Source of the DNA: an uncultured Clostridia bacterium
GTDB taxonomy: Bacteria > Bacillota > Clostridia > Oscillospirales > Acutalibacteraceae
Assembly (NCBI GenBank): GCA_947624755.1
Contig: CANQLQ010000107.1
Span: forward strand, 1-6,897
Direction of reading: 5' to 3'
DNA: 6,897 nt
Every line of letters starts with the position of its first letter. Position 1 is the first letter of the stretch. Positions 1-4,703 of this stretch are shown piece by piece. A program made the translations under genes and the position numbers. Under the pieces are notes generated by a model. It saw nothing but the letters and a program-made list of their open reading frames with translations, did not search any database and was not told where the DNA came from.

Positions 1-7
1 TCTATCC

Positions 8-34
8 CGCGTAACTCGTGCGGGCGATGCCCGC
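8..34. repeat. GC-rich hairpin A with CGCGTAA prefix
   Basis: A CGCGTAA prefix at 8-14 is followed by a perfect 6-bp inverted repeat, GCGGGC (20-25) and GCCCGC (29-34), closed by the three-base loop GAT. An alternative fold pairs GGCGA (23-27) with TCGCC (35-39). No T-tract follows, so it is not an intrinsic terminator. It aligns without gaps to hairpin B at 476-502, with 19 of 27 bases identical and two compensated changes in the stem. It is probably a copy of a dispersed structured intergenic element. The window begins just upstream, so its full extent is unknown. Confidence 0.45.
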
Positions 35-67
35 TCGCCAATTAGGGCACCCTGAATTAATCAGCAC

Positions 68-90
68 TTCCTTAATCAAAAAATAAGGAA
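68..90. repeat. Short inverted repeat at the 5' edge of the gene remnant
   Basis: TTCCTTA (68-74) and TAAGGAA (84-90) are perfect 7-bp arms around a nine-base A-rich loop. The repeat sits where the truncated reading frame begins. No T-tract follows on either strand in the right place, so it is not a convincing terminator. It may simply reflect the AT-rich composition. Confidence 0.3.
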
Positions 91-243
91 AAAAGCATTG
101 AAGTAAATTCTGTGGCTCAATTGAAAGACGATAACGGCGAAGTTACGAAAGACCGGACGGTGCTTACCGATTACATAAACAGATTCAAAAAGATTTTGAA
201 TAGAACAAGGGAAGCTCTGATAAAATCTAATTTCTCAGATTGA
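76..243 (+). pseudogene. 3' remnant of an unrecognised coding sequence
   Basis: This frame is open from just after a TAA at 73-75 to a TGA at 241-243 and has no ATG. It encodes about 55 residues. The segment from about 97 onward reads like real protein: charged, hydrophilic and apparently helical, with stretches such as KDDNGEVTKDRTVLTDY and RFKKILNRTREALIKSNFSD. Possible non-ATG starts are GTG at 112 and TTG at 121. A weak purine-rich stretch (AAGGAA, 85-90) lies upstream but is poorly placed for either. The best reading is the C-terminal end of a larger protein whose 5' part is lost, with the junction near 60-97. I do not recognise the family. A relaxase or other mobile-element protein tail would be a guess. 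It could also be a very short functional ORF using a rare start. Confidence 0.35.
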
Positions 244-311
244 TTAGCAAATATTTCATAATACTTTTGCCAAAATATTCAGGTCTATTGCAAATTAAAT
301 TTTTTATAAAT

Positions 312-347
312 CGCGTAGGGGCGACTCCATGTGGTCGCCCCTACGCG
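312..347. repeat. Perfect 14-bp GC-rich inverted repeat, GTAGGGGCGAC type
   Basis: CGCGTAGGGGCGAC (312-325) is the exact reverse complement of GTCGCCCCTACGCG (334-347), with the eight-base loop TCCATGTG between them. It stands out as a GC-rich island in an AT-rich spacer. It is followed by TGCAGTTG rather than a run of T, so it is not a standard intrinsic terminator. Inverted repeats with a GTAGGGGCG core recur between genes in many clostridial genomes, and their conceptual translation gives a recognisable GRPYA peptide. I therefore call this a member of such a dispersed REP/MITE-like family. The family link comes from memory of the motif, not from a search. Confidence 0.7.
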
Positions 348-475
348 TGCAGTTGTGTTAGTGTAAAAACTTACATAAATCTTCCCCGTGTACTATGCCT
401 ATTGACTAAAATTTTTACAGTTAACAACGTAAATTGTTTCGCGGTATAAGAGTAAAAGCTGTATTATCTCTACTT

Positions 476-512
476 CGCGTAATTGCTGCACGCCATGCGT
501 GCAAGAGGTTAC
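476..512. repeat. GC-rich hairpin B with CGCGTAA prefix
   Basis: A CGCGTAA prefix (476-482) is followed at the same spacing as in hairpin A by a perfect 7-bp inverted repeat, TGCACGC (487-493) and GCGTGCA (497-503), with loop CAT. An outer GTAA (479-482) can pair with TTAC (509-512) across an internal loop. It lies 32 bases past the stop of the minus-strand TetR gene, so it could mark the 3' end of that operon's transcript. There is no T-tract on that strand, so classical termination is doubtful. Confidence 0.45.
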
Positions 513-544
513 TTTAAATTTAAAATCCTCAAAATAAGTAAAAA

Positions 545-1138
545 TCAACTCACAAACATATTAAAATAATTGCAAAGGTCGTTGATTTTATGTTCTGCGA
601 AGTTGAGAAGTTCTTCAACTGTGCAGGCATCCTCGTCAGTGATCCACCATTTTATAAGCCCGACAATTGCACCGGCGTAATAATTCGCAAGCATACCTAC
701 ATGATTGCCAAGACATTTTCCGAGATTTTCAATTGTATTTATACGTTCTGAAATAAACTCGGCAATTGAATCGGTTAAAATAGTGTTAAATGAAATAGAA
801 TATCGGTCGTTGCTTAATGCAACAAAAAACTTTTTGTTTTGCTCAATGAAAGTAATTATATTTGTTATCATTGACATACAACTTCTTTTCATTGAATCGG
901 GTGTGTATTCTTTTTCAACCTGATCGTAAGTAATTTCCGACAGCTTATTTTTTAAGCTGTCGTTTAGAAAATCATACTTATCAACAAAATGCTTATAAAA
1001 GGTTGCCCTGTGTATCGAAGCTTTCTCACAAATTTCAAGAACGGTAATATCATCGAAACTTTTCTCTGACAAAAGCTCCATAAGCGCGTCTGAAAGCTGT
1101 CTTTTAGTCCTCTTTACTCTGATATCAAGTTTTACCAT
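545..1138 (-). CDS. TetR/AcrR-family transcriptional regulator
   Basis: This is a 197-residue protein, the usual length for one-component TetR-family repressors, which bind palindromic operators as dimers and release DNA on ligand binding. The N-terminal helix-turn-helix spans about residues 10-55: the family pattern ITVLEICEKASIHRATFYKHF at 31-51 is preceded by helix 1 at 11-24. The C-terminal ligand and dimer domain carries AGAIVGLIKWWI at 155-166 followed by TVEELLNF, a pattern typical of the TetR C-terminal class found in DhaS/YfiR-like regulators. The ATG at 1138 has an upstream purine-rich AGGGGG. It lies 25 nt after the membrane-protein gene and is the last gene of the four-gene operon. 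A perfect palindrome at the operon promoter (3421-3439) makes autoregulation plausible. The ligand is unknown. Confidence 0.9.
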   Translation of the reverse strand: MVKLDIRVKRTKRQLSDALMELLSEKSFDDITVLEICEKASIHRATFYKHFVDKYDFLNDSLKNKLSEITYDQVEKEYTPDSMKRSCMSMITNIITFIEQNKKFFVALSNDRYSISFNTILTDSIAEFISERINTIENLGKCLGNHVGMLANYYAGAIVGLIKWWITDEDACTVEELLNFAEHKINDLCNYFNMFVS

Positions 1139-1163
1139 TTTAAACTGCCCCCTAAAAATTTAT

Positions 1164-2006
1164 TTATTGTTTTTCTTCATTCTCAAATAAATTAGCTTTT
1201 ATGCTGTCAATAAGGTCTTTTAGCCGTTCAAGGTTTTTTCTTGATGTTTTTTCAATCTGTAAATTATTATGAAAATAACGGCTCGAATATTTGTTCTTTT
1301 CCGAAGCTTTTCCCCTTTTTGAAAACCTCAATTCAAACTGATCAATAAGCTCTTGAAACTGCTCTATGCTTTCGCTTTTTGCGGTGCTAAGCTTGTTGTT
1401 CCCTTTTTCGATTTTTTTCTCAATTGAAGTTTTCACATTTGAGAGGCTGTTTGACATATAGTCAATGGCTTTGTTAAGTCTGATCTGAAGATTTCTGATG
1501 TCGAGCGCTTTAATAAACGAGTGAACACAATCTATTAAAAATACGGTAAGTATTGCACAGGTTATATAGATGATGGTTTGGTCGCTGAATCCGTTTAAAA
1601 ATTTATCAATATGTGGGTGAATTATGTAAACAAAGCTTATGGAAGCAATGCCCCAATAAAGTGTATGCTTTAGGCAAATTCTGCCCCTGATGTTCATAAA
1701 TTCGTATGTGTAATCCCACCAGCGCGCATGGAACAACGTTTCCATTAAAAAGCTTGTTATATATTCAACAATATCACAAAGAAGCATACCGAGTAAAAAT
1801 ACAAGCAAAGGTCTGTCCGAAAACGGAACGTAAAGGAAAATTGTCATTACCAAAGCTCCGGTTCCGTAAATCGGGCACATAGGACCTGTAAGGAAGCCGC
1901 GGTTAATAATACGCTTTTCACCGATTGAACAGTATGTGCTTTCAATCAGCCAGCCGCCGGCGCTGTAAAAAAAGAATAAAAGAATGTATCTGAAAATAGC
2001 CGTCAT
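1164..2006 (-). CDS. PF06541 (CmpB/DUF1113) family membrane protein with C-terminal coiled coil
   Basis: This 280-residue protein has an N-terminal membrane domain of about five hydrophobic segments (roughly 4-20, 43-60, 66-90, 112-131, 143-165) and a long charged tail (170-280), Lys/Glu-rich and predicted helical or coiled-coil. Family signatures are visible: GGWLIE (17-22), NRGFLTGPMCPIYG (35-48), the WWDY motif (96-99) and NIRGRICL (105-112). Pfam calls the family a putative ABC-transporter type IV, but I see no ATPase here or next door, so transport is not demonstrated. The ATG follows the HD-gene stop codon by one base, implying translational coupling. The tail could serve partner binding or oligomerisation. 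Family assignment is confident; biochemical function is unknown. Confidence 0.85.
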   Translation of the reverse strand: MTAIFRYILLFFFYSAGGWLIESTYCSIGEKRIINRGFLTGPMCPIYGTGALVMTIFLYVPFSDRPLLVFLLGMLLCDIVEYITSFLMETLFHARWWDYTYEFMNIRGRICLKHTLYWGIASISFVYIIHPHIDKFLNGFSDQTIIYITCAILTVFLIDCVHSFIKALDIRNLQIRLNKAIDYMSNSLSNVKTSIEKKIEKGNNKLSTAKSESIEQFQELIDQFELRFSKRGKASEKNKYSSRYFHNNLQIEKTSRKNLERLKDLIDSIKANLFENEEKQ

Positions 2007-2007
2007 T

Positions 2008-2544
2008 TTAAAACCTTTCTATATCTTTTAGAAATCTTGCTTTATATTTTTTTGAAAGCGAATAAAACAATTCATGCGCCGCACAATACTTGTCGGACAT
2101 ACTGACAACAAAACCCTCTTTTGATTTAGGCGGAAAAATCGTCAGCGGCCACATATGGTGCGATATTATATTTAGTTCCTCTTCCGTAATGCCCGGGCAA
2201 AGCTCTTTAGCATTAAGATATGCATAATAAGGGTGCTTATAACCGTGAAGCCTGTGCCATTTTCCTGTTTCGCCGTCACGCCAGTCATAGTAAAACAAAT
2301 CGTGCATAATTGCGCTTCTTGCCGCCGACTTAAAGTCAAGGCCAAAATGTTTGCATATTTTGAATGATAGGTAGGCGACCGCCGTTATGTGCTGCAATCT
2401 GTCTATATCAAGATGCTGTTCATATTTTGCAAGTGATTGAACCTCATCGGTCAAATAAATATCATTAACTAAATCATAAAAGCCGTCTGAATTTTCTTCA
2501 GTAAGCTTATACGTTTTGCAATATTCGTCGTAAAGTTTGCTCAT
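2008..2544 (-). CDS. HD-domain metal-dependent phosphohydrolase
   Basis: This is a 178-residue single-domain protein. HD-domain ligands appear in order: H52 in RLQHITAV, the H81-D82 doublet in MHDLFYYDW, and D151 in SMSDKY. Extra histidines at H100, H104 and the H129-H130 pair (ISHHMWPL) could bind a second metal, as in HD enzymes with a two-metal site. Enzymes of this superfamily hydrolyse phosphate esters of nucleotides or other small molecules; the substrate cannot be told. The protein should be cytosolic, with no signal or membrane segment. The start at 2544 is preceded by AAAAGGTGG at suitable spacing, 14 nt after the HAD-gene stop. Its TAA is one base from the ATG of the PF06541 gene, so the two products are probably made together. 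Confidence 0.85.
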   Translation of the reverse strand: MSKLYDEYCKTYKLTEENSDGFYDLVNDIYLTDEVQSLAKYEQHLDIDRLQHITAVAYLSFKICKHFGLDFKSAARSAIMHDLFYYDWRDGETGKWHRLHGYKHPYYAYLNAKELCPGITEEELNIISHHMWPLTIFPPKSKEGFVVSMSDKYCAAHELFYSLSKKYKARFLKDIERF

Positions 2545-2558
2545 ATAGCCGCCACCTT

Positions 2559-3392
2559 TTAAAAATTATTGTTACAATATCTTTCGTATAAAAACGAAGC
2601 CACTGCATCATCGGTATTTTTACCGATAACTCCGGTTGCAATTTTTTTAAGCTCATCACAAGCGTTTTCAACAGCATAGCTTTCGTCGGCAATCATAAAC
2701 AGCGCAATATCATTCATATTGTCACCGAATGCAACGAGCTTATCGACTCCGAGCATCTTTTTAACCTGCAATGCCCCGCTTGCTTTTGAAACATCTTTTT
2801 TGAAAATTTCAAGAAAATAATCGCCGTGATAGTTATCGGGATAAAAATTACAATCAATATCTTCTCTTGTAATTATTTCGTTATAAATATCAATAAGTTC
2901 ATCTTTTTTGTCAAGAGACACACAATAGACAAGATTTCTTTTTTCTTCAAGATTAATTTTTTCGACCTGTACAAAATTTTTATTATAAAACTGCTTTCTC
3001 AAAGATACATAATCAATTTGGTGCTGAGTTTGAAGCTTTTGATATTCAACGCGCATATGATTATCTTCTTCAAAATACATCATCGGATATTTTCCGTGTT
3101 TATGGAAGATTTCAAGAATTTCTTTTCCTATATCAAGATTAATTTTTTTAAAATCCAAGGTTTGTTTTTTCAGCGGATCATAAATACAAACTCCGTTCAT
3201 AAGAACAAGGGGAAGTAAAAGCCTTGTGTTTTTGAAAATAGGTATAACGGTAGAATATGTCCTGGCTGTTGCGACGGTGAACATAAGTCCGCCGTCAATA
3301 ACTTTATTAAGAAGGGAAGCGCTCTTTTGTGAAACCTGTGCATTGTTGTTCAAAAGAGTCCCGTCAAGGTCGGAAAGAAAAAGAGTTTTCAC
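2559..3392 (-). CDS. Cof-type HAD-IIB phosphatase, GTG start
   Basis: This is a 277-residue cytosolic phosphatase of the haloacid dehalogenase superfamily, Cof/YbiV type, which dephosphorylates sugar phosphates, flavin phosphates or similar metabolites. Motif I is SDLDGTLL (D8 nucleophile, D10 acid/base); motif II is T42 in FTVATART; motif III is K203 in SKASG; motif IV is GDNMND at 223-228. The region 82-200 is the C2 cap, so substrate choice cannot be inferred. I chose the GTG at 3390-3392 because AAAGGAG ends 7 nt upstream and family members begin at K-x-L-F-x-S-D-L-D. An upstream in-frame TTG at 3474-3476 would add 28 residues, but it lies inside the -35 box of the promoter. It is the first gene of the minus-strand operon. 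Confidence 0.9.
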   Translation of the reverse strand: MKTLFLSDLDGTLLNNNAQVSQKSASLLNKVIDGGLMFTVATARTYSTVIPIFKNTRLLLPLVLMNGVCIYDPLKKQTLDFKKINLDIGKEILEIFHKHGKYPMMYFEEDNHMRVEYQKLQTQHQIDYVSLRKQFYNKNFVQVEKINLEEKRNLVYCVSLDKKDELIDIYNEIITREDIDCNFYPDNYHGDYFLEIFKKDVSKASGALQVKKMLGVDKLVAFGDNMNDIALFMIADESYAVENACDELKKIATGVIGKNTDDAVASFLYERYCNNNF

Positions 3393-3399
3393 GTTTTCA

Positions 3400-3406
3400 C
3401 TCCTTT
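3400..3406 (-). promoter_or_regulatory. Ribosome binding site fixing the HAD gene start
   Basis: On the minus strand this reads AAAGGAG, with seven bases to the GTG at 3392. It is a near-perfect Shine-Dalgarno sequence and selects this GTG over the in-frame TTG 84 bases further upstream. Confidence 0.85.
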
Positions 3407-3420
3407 TAATAAGAGCATTA

Positions 3421-3439
3421 ATATAGAAACTTTCTATAT
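3421..3439. promoter_or_regulatory. Perfect 19-bp palindrome, candidate TetR operator
   Basis: ATATAGAAA-C-TTTCTATAT is a perfect 9-bp inverted repeat around one central base. It begins 9 bases downstream of the -10 box, so it covers about +2 to +20 of the predicted minus-strand transcript. Length, symmetry and position suit the operator of a TetR dimer, and a TetR gene ends this operon. Repression by blocking polymerase at the start site is the inference. The alternative is a weak 5'-UTR hairpin. Confidence 0.55.
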
Positions 3440-3447
3440 ACAAAGTA

Positions 3448-3476
3448 ATTATATCATTTTGTTTAATTTTGGACAA
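3448..3476 (-). promoter_or_regulatory. Sigma-A promoter of the HAD-HD-PF06541-TetR operon
   Basis: On the minus strand, -35 TTGTCC (3471-3476) is followed by a 17-bp spacer and a perfect -10 TATAAT (3448-3453). A TG one base upstream of the -10 makes it an extended -10 promoter. The start of transcription is expected near 3441, giving a 5' UTR of about 48 nt before the GTG. Confidence 0.8.
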
Positions 3477-3521
3477 CTGTCTATAAAAATTATTAATAAA
3501 TTGTTTTCAAAACGGTATCAT

Positions 3522-3614
3522 ATGTACAGCGTGCAGAAAAAGTATGTGCCGCTTGGAAATATGCTCAAAGGAAGAAGGCGTGCGAAAACTTTTATCGCAA
3601 AAAAAAGCTTATAA
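3522..3614 (+). other. Doubtful 30-codon ORF in the divergent spacer
   Basis: ATG to TAA encodes 30 very basic residues that include QKKYVPLGNMLKGRRR. There is no ribosome binding site in front of the ATG. The KKYVPL start faintly recalls small basic proteins of clostridia that begin KKYVPLxKxSKK, but the rest does not follow, so at best it is a decayed piece. An imperfect hairpin (GCTTATAAAC at 3607-3616 with GTTTTAAGC at 3630-3638) overlaps its end. The remainder of the spacer up to 3665 shows only a short inverted repeat, TTTAAG (3632-3637) with CTTAAA (3646-3651). Confidence 0.15.
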
Positions 3615-3665
3615 ACAGACTGATTATATGTTTTAAGCCGATATACTTAAACCTGCAATTTACGG

Positions 3666-3694
3666 TTGACAAAAATTGCTTACAAGTATATAAT
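3666..3694 (+). promoter_or_regulatory. Consensus sigma-A promoter of the cysteine T-box operon
   Basis: TTGACA (3666-3671), a 17-bp spacer and TATAAT (3689-3694) match the consensus perfectly. Transcription should begin near 3701, immediately ahead of the T-box leader. A strong promoter fits a gene set controlled mainly by transcription attenuation rather than at initiation. Confidence 0.92.
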
Positions 3695-3814
3695 ACTAAC
3701 AAGAAAAAATTAAATGCGAAATCGGCTTTGCCGAAAAGCGGGAGAAGTAATTGCTGGCTTCATTCCAAGAGAGGGGCAGTAAGGTGGAAGTGTCCTGTCT
3801 GAAAAGCAACGAAA

Positions 3815-3817
3815 TGC
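3815..3817 (+). promoter_or_regulatory. T-box specifier codon TGC (Cys)
   Basis: The triplet follows CGAAA on the 3' side of the specifier loop and is followed by A, as in other T-boxes (GAA, then codon, then purine). UGC pairs with the GCA anticodon of tRNA-Cys. Neighbouring registers would give Met (ATG) or Ala (GCA), neither of which fits the downstream genes. Confidence 0.85.
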
Positions 3818-3894
3818 ACCCGTCAGCACCGAAGGGGAAAGGGAACGAGTATCCGACGGCGTATCCGGCGTTAACGGGAAAAAAGAGATAAATC

Positions 3895-3922
3895 AGAGTG
3901 GGACCGCGTAACTAACGCCTCT
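3895..3922 (+). promoter_or_regulatory. T-box antiterminator
   Basis: AGAG (3895-3898) pairs with CTCT (3919-3922) and GCG (3906-3908) with CGC (3916-3918). The 7-nt bulge TGGGACC (3899-3905) receives the tRNA acceptor end. Its 3' strand overlaps the 5' strand of the terminator, making the two folds mutually exclusive. The base that meets the tRNA discriminator is G3902. Confidence 0.9.
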
Positions 3923-3947
3923 GTTGCAAAAGCAGCAGAGGTTTTTT
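3918..3947 (+). terminator. T-box intrinsic terminator
   Basis: CCTCTGTTGC (3918-3927) pairs with GCAGCAGAGG (3932-3941), ten pairs including one T-G wobble, around an AAAA loop. Six T follow directly (3942-3947). It is the default off state when tRNA-Cys is charged. Confidence 0.93.
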
Positions 3948-4041
3948 ATGTAAAAATACCGAAAGAAAAATAATAAAAATCGAGATTATGTTATGTGAAA
4001 GCCCTGAATGAACAGACGCTTTCGTAAACGGAGAAGTTTCA

Positions 4042-4611
4042 ATGTTAAAAAATTTGAATTTACCAAACAAACTTACACTTTCACGAATTATAATTGCACC
4101 GATTTATCTTGCAATTATGCTCGCCTCATTTAATCATCATTATTTGGTTGCTGGAATAGTTTTCGGTATTGCCTCGCTTACCGACTTCTTTGACGGAATG
4201 CTTGCGAGAAAATACAATCAAATAACTGTTTTCGGAAAGCTCTGTGACCCTGTCGGCGACAAAATGCTTTTCCTTGCCGCACTTATTGCGCTTGTGAAAA
4301 TTGAAATGTGCAGCAGTTGGATAATTATGATTGTAATTTCAAGGGATTTTATAGTAACCTCTCTCAGAATGGTTGCTATTGACCAAAATGTGGTTATTGC
4401 CGCAGGTATTTGGGGCAAGGTCAAAACCGCTTGTCAGATGATTTTTACAGTTTTTATAATGATAATGCTTGAATTTGGCGTTCCTTCCCGGTGCGGTTTT
4501 TCTGTGAAACAAATTTCAAATGTTCTTATGTGGATTCTCGCTTTCTTAACTGTTGCTTCAGGAATTAAATATCTTATTGACAGCAAGAAAGTTATTGACT
4601 TTTCAAAATAA
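4042..4611 (+). CDS. pgsA: CDP-diacylglycerol--glycerol-3-phosphate 3-phosphatidyltransferase
   Basis: This 189-residue integral membrane enzyme transfers the phosphatidyl group from CDP-diacylglycerol to glycerol-3-phosphate, making phosphatidylglycerophosphate, the committed step to phosphatidylglycerol and cardiolipin. The CDP-alcohol phosphotransferase signature is complete: D48, D51, G52, A55, R56, G65, D69, D73 (TDFFDGMLAR then FGKLCDPVGDK). The N-terminal PNKLTLSRI (8-16) is typical of PgsA. Several hydrophobic segments fit the usual six-helix fold, and the length is normal. The ATG has GGAG eight bases upstream. It is the first gene after the cysteine T-box terminator, with 94 nt between; that spacer holds GAAAGC (3997-4002) able to pair with GCTTTC (4018-4023) but no promoter I can see. 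A phospholipid gene at this place is unusual. Another CDP-alcohol transferase specificity is possible but less likely. Confidence 0.92.
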   Translation: MLKNLNLPNKLTLSRIIIAPIYLAIMLASFNHHYLVAGIVFGIASLTDFFDGMLARKYNQITVFGKLCDPVGDKMLFLAALIALVKIEMCSSWIIMIVISRDFIVTSLRMVAIDQNVVIAAGIWGKVKTACQMIFTVFIMIMLEFGVPSRCGFSVKQISNVLMWILAFLTVASGIKYLIDSKKVIDFSK

Positions 4612-4621
4612 TGACTGCCGG

Positions 4622-4662
4622 ATAAATCAAAGAGTTATTTTATCAATTGCTTTTTGATTTAT
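4622..4662 (+). repeat. Inverted repeat between pgsA and cysE
   Basis: ATAAATCAAA (4622-4631) is exactly complementary to TTTGATTTAT (4653-4662) with 21 bases between, and G-T wobbles could extend it at both ends. The stem is AT-rich and lacks a clean T-tract. It could be an mRNA processing or stability element, or a leaky attenuator separating pgsA from cysE. Confidence 0.5.
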
Positions 4663-4703
4663 TTAAAGTGCAAGTTATTTTCTGATTTTTTTGGAGTGAT
4701 ACT

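Larger units (their letters stand above)
3701..3947 (+). ncRNA. T-box riboswitch leader, tRNA-Cys specific
   Basis: The leader of about 247 nt senses uncharged tRNA and decides between termination and read-through. Stem I closes with GCGGG (3738-3742) against CCCGT (3819-3823). The specifier loop has an AGTA motif (3746-3749) on its 5' side. Above it TTGCT (3751-3755) pairs with AGCAA (3805-3809). A distal AAGAGAGG (3766-3773) and GGTGGAAG (3783-3790) fit the conserved tRNA-elbow-binding region. The specifier triplet is TGC (3815-3817). The T-box proper is AGAGTGGGACCGCG (3895-3908), and a terminator ends the leader. A small hairpin, TCGGC-TTT-GCCGA (3722-3734), precedes Stem I. I did not resolve the Stem II/IIA-B region, which holds a near-direct repeat GTATCCGACG/GTATCCGGCG (3849-3858, 3861-3870). 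Cysteine specificity is supported by downstream cysE and cysS. Confidence 0.95.

Noticed and set aside
240..449. A 69-codon plus-strand open frame.
   Set aside because: It runs through the 14-bp inverted repeat, whose translation gives the VGATPCGRPYA peptide typical of intergenic repeats. It has no ribosome binding site, and its composition is not protein-like.
476..512. Hairpin B as the intrinsic terminator of the minus-strand operon.
   Set aside because: Read on the minus strand the stem is followed by GCAATTACGCG with no T-run, so a classical terminator is not supported.
1..544. An insertion sequence or CRISPR array in the gene-poor left end.
   Set aside because: No transposase motif, no target-site duplication and no regularly spaced repeats are visible; the three hairpins are unequally spaced and differ in sequence.
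2016..2034. TTTCTATAT at 2016-2024, identical to one arm of the palindrome at 3421-3439, followed by TAGAAA at 2029-2034, as a second TetR operator.
   Set aside because: It lies in the coding end of the HD gene and is not a full palindrome. The same 9-base half-site also occurs in cysE (4897-4905), so single arms are expected by chance in this AT-rich DNA.
2826..3218. A 130-codon plus-strand open frame.
   Set aside because: It is antisense to the HAD phosphatase gene, has Phe/Ile/Lys-rich low-complexity composition from AT-rich codons, and no credible ribosome binding site.
4218..4424. Minus-strand open frames inside pgsA and cysE (also 4770-5054 and 5006-5233).
   Set aside because: They are shadows opposite well-conserved catalytic regions and have no start signals.
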